This document shows, in pieces, positions 1 through 11,110 of a stretch of 64,000 bases of DNA (its first letter is position 1; every line of letters starts with the position of its first letter). Made by a program: the position numbers and the translations under genes. The notes beneath the pieces are model-generated. The model saw only the letters and a list, made by a program, of their open reading frames with translations. It was not told the DNA's origin and searched no databases. The stretch lies in the NCBI RefSeq assembly GCF_024139115.2, contig NC_085140.1, forward strand, positions 21,916,035 to 21,980,034, given 5' to 3'. The stretch is from Armigeres subalbatus. Its lineage: Eukaryota > Arthropoda > Insecta > Diptera > Culicidae.

Positions 1-155
1 TGGAAATAATCAAATCTATCTAACTGAAGTACTATTTTGACCACTTTTCATATTTTACGACTCGAAAGAATTACATTACTATCACTAGGTAGATTAATCT
101 AGTTTTTTTACGTTACGACACGAAACAAGGTTAATTACTCTCAATAGACGAAAAT
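1..155. other. Intronic sequence, nothing recognised
   Basis: AT-rich sequence with no coding signal. It lies inside the second intron of Gpdh (minus strand), whose exon 2 is at 13401-13578 and whose next exon is not in the window. Confidence 0.6.
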
Positions 156-2030
156 TTGAGAATAAAAATTATGGATAATCTTGTCTCGATTTTGAACATA
201 TTTCAGAAGCTGGAAGTGGCACTCCCAACGGAAGAGCAGCTAGGCGCAGCGTCTCTTGAAGATGGCTGGAGAGATGTTCGATCCGCAATTGGTAGCACTG
301 CAACCGCTGAACTTGGCACGGTGCCCCCGGATCACAGAAACGCCTGGTATGACGGCAAATGTGAGCAGTTAGTAGAAGAGAAGAATGCAGCATGGGCGAG
401 ATTGCTGCAACACCGCACGAGGGCGAACGAGGCACGATATAAACAGGCGCGGAACAGACAATCGATTTTCTGGAGGAAAAAGCGTCAGCAGGAAGATCGA
501 GACCGTGAAGAGACGGAGCAACTGGACCACGCTAATAACACACGAAAGTTCTATGAGAAGTTGAACCGTTCACGTAAGAGCCACGTGTCACAACCTGATA
601 TGTGTAAGGACATAAACCGGAAACTTCTTACGAACGAGCGTAAGGTAATCCAAAGGTGGCGGCAGCACTATGAAGAGCACCTGAATGGCGATGTGGCAGA
701 CGAAGATAGCGGCATATGGTGATGGACCTGGGGAAACGCGCGCAGGACATAATTCTACCGGCTCAGGATCTCCAGGAAATCCAGGAGGAGATTGGCCGGC
801 TGAAGAACAACAAAGCCCCTGGGGTTGACCAACTACCAGGAGAGCTATTTAAACACGGTGGTGAGGCACAAAAAGGGCGGATTGTAGCAATTACCGCGCA
901 ATCACATTGCTGAACGCCGCCTACAAGGTACTCTCCCAAATATTATGCCGTTGGCTAGCACCAATTGCAAGGGAGTTCGTGGGGCAGTACCAGGCGGGTT
1001 TTATGGGCGAACGCTCCACCACGGACCATGTGATCGCCATTCGCCAAGTACTGCAGAAATGCCGCGAATACAACGTGCCCACACATCATCTATTCATCGA
1101 CTTCAAAGCCGCATATGATACAATCGATTGAGATCAGCTATGGCAGCTAATGCACGAACACGGATTTCCGGATAACCTGACGGTTAATCAAAGCGACGAT
1201 GGATCAGGTGATGTGCGTAGTTCGAGTTTCAGGGACATTCTCCCTTCGAAACCCACAGGGGGTTACGGCAAGGTGATGGTCTTTCGTGTCTGCTGTTCAT
1301 CATCGCTTTGGAAGGGGTAATACGAAGAGCAGGGATTAACACGAGTGGTACAATTTTCAATAAGTCCGTCCAGCTATTTGCCTTCGCCGACGACATAGAT
1401 ATTATGGCACGTAACTTTAAGAAGATGGAGGAAGCCTACATCAGACTGAAGAGGGAAGCCAAGCGGATCGGACAAGTCATCAACACGTCGAAGACAAAGT
1501 ACATGATAGGAAGAGGTTCAAGAGACGACAATGTGAGCCACCCACCGCGAGTTTGCATCGGTGGTGACGACATCGAGGTGGTAGAAGAATTTGTTTACTC
1601 GGGCTCACTGGTGACTGCACTTGGAGTTTTCGAAAGGAAAGTGCTGCGTACCATCTATGGTGGGGTGCAGATGGCGGACGGTACGTGGAGGAGGCGAATG
1701 AATCACGAGTTGCATCAGCTGTTGTGAGAACCATCCATCGATCACACCGCGAAAATCGGACGACTGCGGTGGGCCGGGCACGTAGTCAGAATGTCGGACA
1801 GTAACCCGGTGAAAATGGTTCTCGACAATGATCCGACGGGCACAAGAAGGCGAGGTGCGCAGCGGGCAAGGTGGATCGATCAGGTGGAAGATGACTTGCG
1901 GACCCTCCGTAGACTGCGTGGTTGGCGACGTGTAGCCATGGACCGAGCCGAATGGAGAAGACTCTTATATACCGCACAGGCCACTTCGGCCTTAGTCTGA
2001 ATAAATAAATAATAAATAAAAATAATCAAA
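156..2030 (+). mobile_element. Decayed non-LTR retrotransposon (RTE/Loner-like RT)
   Basis: Seen on the + strand in several frames: a basic linker (FWRKKRQQED near 465-495), the RT motif NNKAPGVDQLPGELF (about 806-850), LNAAYKVLSQILCRWL (from 910), a palm segment FIDFKAAYDTID that ends in a stop at 1131, the catalytic box FAFADDIDIM (about 1375-1405), and a C-terminal tail RRRGAQRARWIDQVEDDL (about 1846-1899). An AT-rich (ATAAA)-like tail follows the stop at about 2000-2030. The frame changes several times. The protein jumps from YSGSLVT directly to ALGVFERK near 1615, so roughly a hundred residues normally found after the FVYLGS motif are missing. The endonuclease is also absent. It is a dead, 5'-truncated copy. 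Clade assignment (RTE versus Loner/Outcast) is inferred from motif style only. Confidence 0.85.
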
Positions 2031-2489
2031 ATCGAGGTAGGGGAAAGTGGGGTAAGTTCGCCACTCTAAGCGATAACCTTTGTAATACCTTGTCTTTGAC
2101 ATAAGTATCAAAAAGCGCTGGTTAAAAAAATATAAATATCTTGTAAAAGCATAGCATTTAAGCATTAGGCGATTCTTAATCTTGGAGGTGACCTTGTCTC
2201 TATTACAGTTGGTAATACCACCCCTAGATGACGTATATCCAAAGTTTTATATGCTATCGATCATAATAACTGTAAATCTCCTCAAATCATTGTTGTAGAT
2301 AAGCCATTGTTAAGTAAAAACCCTGGTAAATAAAAAATAATAATAATAATAAACCATTAAATTATGCAACCACACCACAACATTATAAGAAAATTCGAAT
2401 TTTAACCACACCAATCAATAATATCAATACTTCAAGAACAAGTAAGGTTGCCAGAGTGCGTTTTTCAGTTTTATAACCCATTTGCATTA

Positions 2490-3426
2490 AAGTCATGTCC
2501 ATTTAGAATCCGGAATCATTTATTGTATTGCAGCGGCACGGAAAGTGACCGCTGCAAGAATTCTTTTACAGCGGTTTGTCTACCTAGGCACCCACTTGCT
2601 GTGGTATAAATTTCACGAAGTTTCGTGCAGCGTGTCAAAAATTATTCCAGATGGAAGCCGCAAGGAGAGAAAAAAGTCTGCACACCCACGTTGATAATCC
2701 TGCTCTTCGACGATGGAACCTACGTCGAAATGGATTTCGGACAGCTTCCTAGCCAAAAATTCTACATGGTGACGGCACGAGGAGTAGCTCCTGCGAAGTT
2801 TAAGTTTGATTTTTGAACAAACTTGCAAAAAAACGGATGATTTTGGCAAGGGATATGCAGCTGTGGGGCAAAGACCTAAGTGTTTGTGACGAATAAGACG
2901 ATGGACTCGAAGCTGTATAAGGAGGAATGTCTCAAAAACCGCGGTCGACCTTCCATAAAGCCCATAAAGGTCCCGTGAAGTTTTGGCCAGATTTGGCGAG
3001 TTGCCACTACAGCCGGGAAGTCATCCAGTGGTACCGCTATAATTACGAAGATTTCATCGATAAAAACATAAATCCACGCAACTGCCCACAGCTCCGGCCC
3101 ATCGGGACATTTTGGGCAGTAATGAAGCGGAAGCTTAAGAAAAGTGGAAAAAGTGGAAAAACAGCTCGGGACGCGACTCAGATGACCAAAATGTGGAACA
3201 AATGTGTCAAGGAAGTTGACTCCGGAGGTGTGCAACTTTTGATGAGAGGAATGAAGAAGAAGGTATGAATTTTCACTAGAAACAAGAAGAAATTATTTGT
3301 ATCAATAATTTTTCCTTAAAGTACAGTGAATTACCCTTATTTTGATGTATAAACCTTATTTGTACGTCAATCCGTTACCGAAATACAGATAATTCTATAA
3401 TTCCGGATTCTAAATGGACATAGCTT
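2490..3426 (+). mobile_element. Tc1/mariner ITmD37E-type element, internally deleted
   Basis: Both ends read AAGnnATGTCCATTTAGAAT (continuing to about 27 bp with two mismatches) in inverted orientation and are bounded by TA at 2488-2489 and 3427-3428, as expected for Tc1/mariner. The span is 937 bp, shorter than the roughly 1.2-1.3 kb usual for full mosquito ITmD37E elements. The N-terminal DNA-binding part of the transposase is missing. Confidence 0.85.
2604..3268 (+). pseudogene. DD37E mariner transposase remnant
   Basis: The first catalytic Asp region reads LLFDDGTYVEMDFGQLP (about 2700-2750) and is followed by a stop at 2814-2816; WQGICSCGAKT and VFVTNKTMDSKLY follow in the same frame with further stops. 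A frameshift near 2970 leads to KFWPDLASCHYS (second Asp) and NCPQLRPIGTFW. Exactly 37 residues separate the Asp of PDLAS from the Gly of RPIG, which is the D37E spacing. The third acidic residue is therefore replaced by Gly. With stops, a frameshift and the lost acid, it cannot encode an active transposase. Confidence 0.85.
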
Positions 3427-4004
3427 TATTGTTAACCATCCATCGTAATAATAATGTAAAAATAATGGTAAATTAAGTCATAATCAACGTTGGCTGCCTT
3501 GCCCCATATGTCGATTTTGCCCCACTGTCCCCTATTATAGCGGTAGCACTTTTATTATCGCAGTTTAATGCATAGCCGTCGAAATTCCTATTAGTTAATT
3601 GATGATTTATTGTCTCGAGTCTAACTCGTTTCCCCAATCGGCATCCGTGAAATATTCGTCAAGAAGCACTGATAACTACGATAGTGTCAACACGCAGGAC
3701 GAGGCAATCCGCCGAACAGAAGAAGTGGAATACGTCTATTCGAATGACGTCAAAGTTGCTTCAAAGTTGCCTCGGAGAGCAGAAAGCAGACCAGTCGGTT
3801 CATTTTAACCAGGACAAGAAGTTTGGCAACGAGAGAGTGCTGGGTATAATATGGAACCCGAAGTAGGACATATTTTCTTTCTCCACCGAGCACAGAGAAG
3901 GCGTTGAGGTAATTATACAACAAAGCCACAAATCGGCCATCTTGGAAGTCACGTGCTTTTATAGATAATTGTTCAAGGGCACGAGTTGAGAAAACCATAA
4001 CGTG

Positions 4005-4060
4005 TACACTAATAAAAATTTACACATTTTTATTGACAAAAATCTAAAGAATTTTCCAAA
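4005..4060. repeat. MITE end inside BEL remnant, also at 27075-27126
   Basis: The motif ACACTAATAAAAATTTACAC and the 30 bases after it recur as the reverse complement at 27075-27126 with a few differences. The two copies are 23 kb apart in opposite orientation, so this is a dispersed repeat, probably one end of a small TIR element. A matching second end was not found at either site. Confidence 0.55.
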
Positions 4061-4244
4061 AAAAAACTGAACTGATGGCGGCGGTACTCGGTTCAAAACT
4101 GTTGACAACGGCAAAGGCGCTTACTGTTCGTCGGCAGTTCTGCTCAGCCGGGTAAAGATCGGATCACCATAAATATAAACAAGCAGCGTTCAAGATCGGT
4201 GAGGTACTTAAAGGTACAAACGTGGCAGATTGGCGCTGAATACA

Positions 4245-4750
4245 TTATCTGACCTTATAGAAATGAAATCCAATTATCAACGAAAAAATTCTTACTAAGA
4301 AATTTGCAATAATTATTAAAATTTCAATTTATTGAATTTTCAACAGCTCCAACCGTTTCCTACATATTCCGTTTTCGGGCTGCCACAGGCTCTATTGTTT
4401 CTGAATATCGACAAATCATTGATAGTGTGTTTCTTTCCGATCTTCATGATGATTTTGTAAACATGCCGATTTACATTTATTTTGCAAACTGCAAACAATT
4501 TTGCTTATAAGAAATTCTGTTTGGAAACTTATGTTAACTCGAAGTTCGAGAAGCTTCGACAAAAGGGGCCATTTTGTTGGATTTAAACCGTGTTATATCT
4601 TTTCAAAAATTACAGTTGATTGACAGTGTATTATAATATACGATGAACCAAACTCCATTAAAATGACCAATCTGTCTGTTTTATATCGTCATGTAAAAGT
4701 GTCCTCTCAATAAACTGAACAGTCCTTACGAGGCCGGTACCGAACGTTCC
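4245..4750. other. Unassigned insert between BEL fragments
   Basis: AT-rich sequence separating the RNase H-like and integrase-like BEL pieces. It has no coding similarity that I recognise and no clear terminal repeats. Confidence 0.4.
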
Positions 4751-6059
4751 GGGGAGGGCCTATCTCGACGTTGAAGATTTCTGATGGGTGTCGGAACATA
4801 ATCAAGGCAGCGGTGAAGTCGGTCCAGCAGAGAGAAGGTTTCCCGGACGACCAGCATACGTTGCAGAACAGTTTTGTGAAAAATACGATGCAGCCTTAAT
4901 TGCTGTTGAAGCGGAAGTAATGCGAGTAGACGGGCGACTGAACCAAGCTGAATACATGCCGTATGATAAAAAGTAGCCAAGGAACCACAAGATAAAGGAG
5001 CTTCTCATCCAAAGCGTTTGGCCATGCCAGACGGTGTTCAACGAACTGCGACAAAAGGTTCCACATTCTGAAGCTTCGTGCAGCGATCCGGAAGGTGGTT
5101 GCTGAATGTGTCTAGTGCAAGGTACATCGGTGTCTACCGTAAGCCCCGCTGACGGCTCCGCTACCGGTGCAGTTAACCCCATTTAGTGCGGTCGGCGTAG
5201 TCTACCTTTAACCAATTACGGTCACGGTCAGCCGTCAGAGGGAGAAGCAGTGGGTGGCGCTGTTCACCTGTTTGGCAGTTCGAGCGGTCCACCTAGAGGT
5301 AGTACATAGCCTGTCATAGATGTTTATGCCTGATGGCGATTCGGTGTTTTCTTCCACGAAGTGGAACTTCAACCTTCTCGGAACCCCCCATATGAGCGGT
5401 GTCTGGGAAATAATGGTACGATTGGTAAAGGAGACGTTTTTCGATGATGGGCAGAGGACATGATAAATACCCGTCCTCTCATCTACATGTCGCAGGAGTT
5501 AGATGGGCTACCCCAAACCACTTTCTGCGCGGGGCGATCGTTGTGGAAGACCTGCAGATGGTTGGATCCTTTCAGTTGGCGGATGCGTTGCGGGATGTGT
5601 ACCGGGCTTCGCAGTACTTAGCACAGTACAGAATGTGGAAGCGATGGTACAAGGAGTATCTGCCGGGTATCAACCGGCGAACAAAGTGCTATAAAGAGCG
5701 AAGGCCGTTAAACGCTGGTTACCTCGTTTTCTTGGTTGATGGGCAGAATCGGATGGCCTGGATCCAAGGAGTTGTGGAGAAGATAATCGAAGCGGCAGAT
5801 GGTAAAGTGCGGCAGGCGGATGTGAGAACCAGCAGAAGTGTATTCCGGTGTGGAGTTATCAACTCGGCGGTGTTAGAAATAGTAGTACTCACTCAATACG
5901 TTCACCCAATCGTGAACAGTGAGCGCAGCGTATTTAAAATCGGACCAGTGAAAGTTGAAATTGGCAGGATTACGATCTGTATTTTGAAGAGTGGAGAGTT
6001 TGGAAAAAATATCTTCGAAAGTATGAAAAATGCATAATACGAAGATGTGTTGTCAGTGG

Positions 6060-6470
6060 AGAAGCAAGATGTGTCAATAGGAGAAAAGTGATTATAACAG
6101 GTTCTGATGAGACAGTAAGTAAAAGAAAAGAAACAAAGTTAAAAACGAAAAAAATTAAATAAATTTGTAATAGGATTAACGCCGGAAGTTCTGTTGCAAT
6201 ATTGATAGTATCCTTCAGATATTGCGGAAAACAAGGAAACTATTTCTTGTATGTGTGTATGCTTATTTCAATAACCAAAAATAATAAAAAAAAACTCGAT
6301 ATTACAGTTTTGAGCTGACCACAAGACTGCAACAGAAAAATAGTCTTCCTTTGGACCGATTCCGACCGAACACTACCCCATCATTTGGATCCTTTCGAGT
6401 AGCGCGAAGTTCCTTCGCAACAACCTTCACCAGGATTTGCACAAAAACTTCTAACCGCACTAACCGCGTA
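6060..6470. other. Gap between retroelement remnants
   Basis: No gene is visible. The segment around 6320-6440 (translations such as LWTDSD) is weakly reminiscent of a BEL RNase H domain, but it is too short and broken to call. Confidence 0.35.
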
Positions 6471-6784
6471 AACTTATTTATTTATTTATTTCGTCAAACA
6501 TAATGTAGACTACATTAAAAAACTTATAACTATGTTCTATTGTAACTAATGTTCCTAAAATATTTTCTTAGGCTCATACGAGGCATGGCTAAATCAATTG
6601 CTTCATAATACTGATTGTAAACAGACATCATTTGATTCATTGGACTAAATTTTGCATAATTTGTTCGATGATGACAGGTGGCAAACAAGTTTCGATTTCT
6701 CAATTGCCGAGTAGGAGTGTAAAAATTTAAACAAGACAATAGTTTGGTGGAATCAATGCGGTGCGAAACAATATCAAAGGGCAT
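6471..6784 (-). mobile_element. 3' end of a non-LTR retrotransposon, minus strand
   Basis: The minus-strand frame 6784-6530 reads LNFYTPTRQLRNRNLF, then CHHRTNYAKFSPMNQMM, then YNQYYEAIDLAMPRMSLRK before a stop. This is a C-terminal tail of the kind found at the end of non-LTR ORF2 proteins of the Jockey/CR1/R1 group. The (TTTA)n run at about 6473-6490 is the (TAAA)n 3' tail of the minus-strand element. It is strongly 5'-truncated near 6790, next to a hairpin element. Confidence 0.65.
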
Positions 6785-6794
6785 GCCAGAATGA

Positions 6795-6880
6795 TGGCCC
6801 AGTCAGCGGCGAGTTTTGACAGTTAACGCTTGTATTTTCTGTCAAAACACGCCGCTGCGCTCACCATACTAGCTGGGCCA
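6795..6880. mobile_element. 86-bp hairpin MITE, family copy at 46267
   Basis: The arms begin TGGCCCAG and end GGCG(A/T)GTTTTGACAG, pairing across a short AT-rich loop. The right arm carries about 12 extra bases. A second, more diverged hairpin with the same plan lies at 46267-46362. Confidence 0.65.
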
Positions 6881-7190
6881 TAACATGTATCTAGTCGTGT
6901 GAATTGTAAGGAACAGAAAACTGCCTCTCAATTCGCGAAACGGAACAATTTTTATCCGGTAACGTTCTTCTTCTGGATAAGGACACATAGCTTCTGGCTT
7001 ACATCCAAAGGTATTAGAACTGTGGAGTTTGCGTAAGTTACTTTCAGCGTGTGTTTATAGATTCACACCTCAGCGTTTCAATCGGGGAGCAGCAAGCCAT
7101 GAATCGGCTTCTTATGCTACGTTTAGACAAGGCAAGTGAATTGAGCAAGTCGCTTGAATTGAACGCGAACTGAACATTCTAACACCTTAA

Positions 7191-7370
7191 TGCTACGTTT
7201 TGACAGGGCAAGTGAATTGAACAACTCAGTTGAATTCAATTGACTTGCCAAAAGTTGAACATGTTCAACTTTCTTTTCGTTCAAGTGAATTGAATTAAGG
7301 TGTTTACACGTTCAGTTCGCGTTCAATTCAAGCGACTTGCTCAATTCACTTGCCTTGTCTAAACGTAGCA
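7191..7370. mobile_element. Inverted copy of the same MITE inserted in itself
   Basis: This 180-bp unit starts TGCTACGTTTTGACAGGGCA and ends with the complement of TGCTACGTTTAGACAAGGCA, so it is the outer element in reverse orientation. It is flanked by TAA at 7188-7190 and 7371-7373. Excising it with one TAA rejoins the outer copy into a sequence collinear with the inner copy across the breakpoint, which fixes the order of events. Confidence 0.85.
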
Positions 7371-7382
7371 TAATTCAATTAA

Positions 7383-7695
7383 CCCTCTCCCGCCTATGGT
7401 GTCTGTGGTGCACCATCAAATTTTGCACCTTCTAACCTTCATCGAATTGTTTCAACAACAAAAAGGAATATTGGACACATTTTTATGGTTCCATTAGACT
7501 GGAAATGTAATCAATTTTGAGTATAAATAGTGAAATTATTGAAAACAATCAATTAACTATTTATTTACAATCAAAAACTTTTTTTTTCGCTTTCCACTAA
7601 TTTTGGCTATGCCAAATAACTTTTGTTCTAGCATTTTTCTCAAAGATGATTCCTTCCTATTGAAATCTTTGAAAAAAGTCGTGGGCGGGAAAGGG
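7383..7695. mobile_element. TTAA-flanked piggyBac-type MITE (313 bp)
   Basis: TTAA at 7379-7382 and 7696-7699 flanks a unit starting CCCTCTCCCGCC and ending GGCGGGAAAGGG, an inverted repeat with one mismatch. TTAA duplication and CCC ends are the piggyBac signature. The interior is AT-rich and non-coding, so it is non-autonomous. Confidence 0.85.
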
Positions 7696-7807
7696 TTAAC
7701 TTGAACGAAAAGAAAGTTGAACATGTTCAACTTTTGGCAAGTTAATTGAATTCAACTGAGTTGTGCAATTCACTTGCGCTGTCAAAACGTAGCATTTTAT
7801 TGTCAGA

Positions 7808-7936
7808 TCTTTGTGACGGGATTTCTAGACCCCTCCCCCTCCCTCTGTCACGCTTTTTTGTATACCTAGTACATGCACTGTCACAAAATCGTAGACTGCC
7901 TCCCCCCTAAAACCTGTGACATCATTTTTGAATGAC
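7808..7936. repeat. Fragment of the MITE family found at 30421-30882
   Basis: Segments such as CCCCCCTAAAACCTGTGACA and GACGGGATTTCTAGACCCCT match, as reverse complements, the two subterminal regions of the element at 30421-30882. Here they sit close together, so the central part is missing. Confidence 0.6.
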
Positions 7937-8192
7937 ACCTTTGTTGTTTGGAAAACCACATGGTGCGTCTGGAAGACCACTGGAAAAAACTGTTTTTGTT
8001 TAGGAAGACAGTCGGAAAATGGTTTTGGTTTGGAAAACTACAAGGCGATTCTAAAAATTCAAAGACAAATCACAAAACACCCTGAAAGACTGCCAGAGAA
8101 TATTTCGTGGTTTGAAAAATCACAAAACGCGTCAGCAAGACCGCTGGTTTGGACAACCACAAGGTGCGTCTGAAAGGCTGCCGGAAAATGCT
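7936..8192 (+). repeat. Imperfect direct repeats around GTTTGGAAAACCAC
   Basis: Several diverged units, roughly GTTTGGAAAACCACAAGGTG followed by a CTGGAAGAC or CTGAAAGACTG segment, recur at irregular spacing. The open frame across them is a by-product of the repeat. Confidence 0.5.
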
Positions 8193-8259
8193 TTACAACA
8201 TACTACTATTTACAAATTTCAGAAAATTTCCTTTAATATTTTTTATATTTATTTCAGTA

Positions 8260-8450
8260 GGGAGAATGACGGCTTTGGCAGGTTTTGTTCTATTATTGGC
8301 AGGGGGGTTTTTTATGACTGACTAGGCTCAAATTTGGCCTAAGCATTCTTTGCATATCAAAGAATATTGTGACCATATTTCATAAAATTTGGTCGACAAA
8401 AACCCCCCTGCCAATAATAGAACAAAACCTGCCAAAGCCGTCTGTCCCCC
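8260..8450. mobile_element. 191-bp TA-flanked hairpin MITE
   Basis: Two arms of about 50 bp (for example GACGGCTTTGGCAGGTTTTG and its complement) are nearly perfectly inverted around an 85-bp loop. TA flanks both sides (8258-8259 and 8451-8452). The transcript of this unit would fold into a stable stem. Confidence 0.8.
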
Positions 8451-8742
8451 TATAATGATCCAGCAAAATTCTAAAAAAATCCGTAAATTTATTTGAATAA
8501 TGTATCTTTGAGATTCGCTTAATTCATCTTTTCTGTTGGGGGCATTTTTGAAGTCTACTACTACTTTTTGAAGTTTGTCATTTGAAAAAAAAAAATTTTA
8601 ATTGACAATTCTTCCTTCTTTAGGAATATTATGCTAATATGCATTTATAATTTCGTGTTATTTTCATTATTAAACTCATAAACATTAATATGAATAATTA
8701 TTACCTTCTCTTATAATATCAATAATTCTTTTTCATTATTTT

Positions 8743-8833
8743 CATGAGTCGATATCGATAAGAATCGATAATAAGAACATATATAAATAATAATCGATCG
8801 ATAAGAATCGATCGATAAGAACATCGACTCATG
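8743..8833. repeat. Short hairpin with CGATAAGAAT repeats
   Basis: CATGAGTCGAT at the left pairs with ATCGACTCATG at the right. The interior holds several ATCGAT/CGATAAGAA words, themselves partly palindromic. It is probably a small MITE. Confidence 0.5.
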
Positions 8834-9084
8834 GAGTTTTGACTGTAGTTACTACATGCTACAAAGTTTTTCGGAATATATTGTCGCGCTCTTCTTAAAC
8901 GCTCAGCTCTTCACGGTGATAACGCGCAAGCAAAGATTGCGCAGCAGCGCGCCAATAAGCTTTTACACATGGTGCGAGTCTGAACTGTTGCATTTAATAA
9001 GCCGCCGAATGGGGTTGCCATGGCTGAAAAGCCGCCGTGTGTACAGTAAATGGGCGCGCTCCGGCGCAATTGAACGGAGGCCAT

Positions 9085-11110
9085 GGTGCCCCGATAGACC
9101 GTTATTATAGAATAAAAATGTCCATCAAAACCAAGTACAGGACTCGATTCCTGTGGTAATTCTGCACCTCTGGACCAATTTTTAAAAAAATCCCTAGGAG
9201 AAATCTCGAGAAATCTTGATTTGAAGTTTTTAGTTAAGAAATTTCAAAGGAATCCATATAAGAATCCAAAAATATTACCAAAAACCCTGATACATCCACC
9301 TAGAAAGATGTCCTTCAATTCTTCTTGTACCTGCCGGTCGGAAGTAACCACCAGCTTTGCAGGGTTGCTGTCCGGCATTCTTGAAATATGCCTTGCCCTT
9401 CGTACCCTTCCAGCTTCAGCTACCTTCTGGGTACTGGCTTCGTCGTAGAGCTGGGCGAGCTCTTGTTTCATCCTTCACCGCCACACACCATTATCTTGCT
9501 CAACGCCAAAAATGGCCCAAAGCACGCGTTGCCGTTATTAAAACTATAAATATTTACAACTGACTTATCTTACCAAACTGACTTAAGTATGTTTTTGTTT
9601 GGCTAACTTGCTCGAGTTTAGTATAAGTGTTGCTATCAATGTTGGGTAAAAGGTAAAAATTAATTTTAATTTAGTGTTTATGTTCATAATGAAGAGAAGT
9701 AAGACTAGAGTTCGTGTAGAATAATAGTAGTTAGAAGCTGTTTTACTCGATCACAGCACTTATTAACCGATCTTTGCTGCCAAATCTCGTCAAAGTTCTA
9801 ATCAACGGACTAGAAAAAGCATGTTTGATATGTAAGCCAAAACCTATTCCGGTACCTCTACAGAACTCTGAAACATGATAATTCAAGATATGATACTTTG
9901 ACGTGAATGGAAGCTGCGGCTTTGTCTAGCTGCTAGCAAAGCCATCCATTGCTTCCTCGAAACCATGCTCGAGTTTCAAAGAGCTGTATCTTGCGTACAC
10001 TTTTTTGAAATCATTCAGAATCAGAACCTGCTGATTGAAATATTAAATAGAAAATTGTTGATGTTTAAGCAGAGTAATGACGTAATCCGAAAGATCGGGA
10101 CTCTAGTGAACTCTATGCAATTTGTTGATGCCTCATCTGTACTTGGTTCACCCATAAATTTACTCAACATGGCAATTTTCGAGCAACTTTAAAATCGTAT
10201 TAACAATTCCGAACTAGATGTGTAGTGACGGAGATAAGCAAAGGTTCATTTTGTTTCTTTATTAAAGTGTTTATAAAAGTTCAAAAATTGAATATTTTAT
10301 CTGCGTCGTAACCGAAAACCCAAAAGCTTGTAATTTTTTTCTTTCTCTCGCGCATTTTTCCTGTTGTTTTCCTTGGTTCTCGAGATCTTATTCTATATGC
10401 CGAGCTCACTCTTGAAAATCGTAGCTTTTCCTTACCCCCATCTTTGGAGTCATTACCAGTCCGATGATCCTTTTGCGGGGAAATCTCAGAATATGATAAA
10501 GCTACATCAATTCAATTGTTACAGCATCTGCCGAAGATCTAACCTGTTATATAATGCTAAACCACTACACTACTTTAAACAAATCTTTAAGCTGTTGGTT
10601 TTTTTCATAATTTTTTTCCGTACTCCAATCTTTTCTTCTGATGCTCGAATACATTTGTGAATACAATAAAAAAATACAACTTTAATCTGAATGGCATTCA
10701 ACAAAGAATCTGCAGCCTGCACGTGAATTCATGAATGGCTCTGAACGAGAGGTAGCATTCTTGGAGATAGACGGCTTCAAGCCATACAAAAAACATACCT
10801 AAGTCAGTTTGGTGAGCTTAATCAGTTGTAAAAAATTATAATTGTAATAAAGGCAACAAATGCAAACTGGTTGAAAACAACTTGGACCACTTTTTGGACG
10901 GCTTTGATACCTTTGGGTATATTATTGAATTAAAATATAGATTCTTTTGAAATTTCTTAATTTAAAACTTCAAATCAACATTTCTCGAGATTCCTCATAG
11001 GGATTTTTTTTAAAAAATAGTCCAGAGGTGCAGAATTACCACAGGAATCGAGCCCTGTACTTGGTTTTGATGGACATTTTTATTTTATAATAACGGTCTA
11101 CCGGGGCACC
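9085..11110. mobile_element. 2-kb DNA element with long (about 180 bp) TIRs
   Basis: The sequence from 9085 (GGTGCCCCGATAGACCGTTA) to about 9265 recurs inverted at about 10930-11110 with scattered differences, including the shared core CATCAAAACCAAGTACAGG. The interior contains a minus-strand reverse transcriptase C-terminal scrap (9301-9478), an open frame of 75 codons at 9965-10192 that I do not recognise, and otherwise AT-rich filler. No transposase was seen. Clear direct target duplications were not found. Confidence 0.65.
9301..9478 (-). pseudogene. RT C-terminal fragment within the long-TIR element
   Basis: Read on the minus strand: QKVAEAGRVRRARHISRMPD then SNPAKLVV. This matches the style of the C-terminal tail in the minus-strand element at 19431-22210 (QKVAKAGSVRWAGHIARMPD). 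It carries no catalytic domain. Confidence 0.65.

Larger units (their letters stand above)
2040..3532. mobile_element. TA-flanked TIR element containing a mariner remnant
   Basis: The left end GGGGAAAGTGGGGTAAG and the right end (reverse complement GGGGACAGTGGGGCAAA) form a terminal inverted repeat, each bounded by TA (2038-2039 and 3533-3534). The ends resemble those of the 15001 element, which share the GTGGGGYAAG core. Apart from the nested 2490-3426 element, the body is non-coding and AT-rich, with a short AAT microsatellite near 2336-2352. Seen: TIRs and TA. Inferred: a non-autonomous DNA transposon. Confidence 0.65.
3640..6060 (+). pseudogene. BEL/Pao retrotransposon pol remnant
   Basis: Fragments appear in BEL/Pao order. 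An RT palm segment DNYDSVNTQDEAIRR (from 3680) stands where these elements have the YVDD box, followed by FNQDKKFGNERVLGIIWNPK (about 3804-3863) and a FSFSTEHRE block. An RNase H-side piece reads RSDHHKYKQAAFKIGEVL then TNVADWR (about 4159-4240). A connection piece VDGRLNQAEYMPYDKK (about 4928-4975), an integrase zinc-binding piece VFNELRQKVPHSE (about 5034-5072), and an integrase C-terminal piece (PNHFL at about 5513; KRWYKEYLPGI at about 5640) complete the order. Many stops and frameshifts are present. Sequence at 4000-4060 and about 4245-4750 does not fit pol and is probably inserted. No LTRs were recognised. Confidence 0.8.
7115..7794. mobile_element. 180-bp TGCTACGTTT MITE, outer copy, twice interrupted
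   Basis: Ends are TGCTACGTTTAGACAAGGCA on the left and the inverted TGCTACGTTTTGACAGCGCA on the right. Subtracting the nested copy (7191-7370 plus a 3-bp duplication) and the TTAA element (7383-7695 plus a 4-bp duplication) leaves 180 bp, exactly the length of the nested copy. The outer flanks are TTA and TTT. The 3-bp TAA duplication of the inner copy suggests a PIF/Harbinger-type MITE (inference). Confidence 0.8.
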
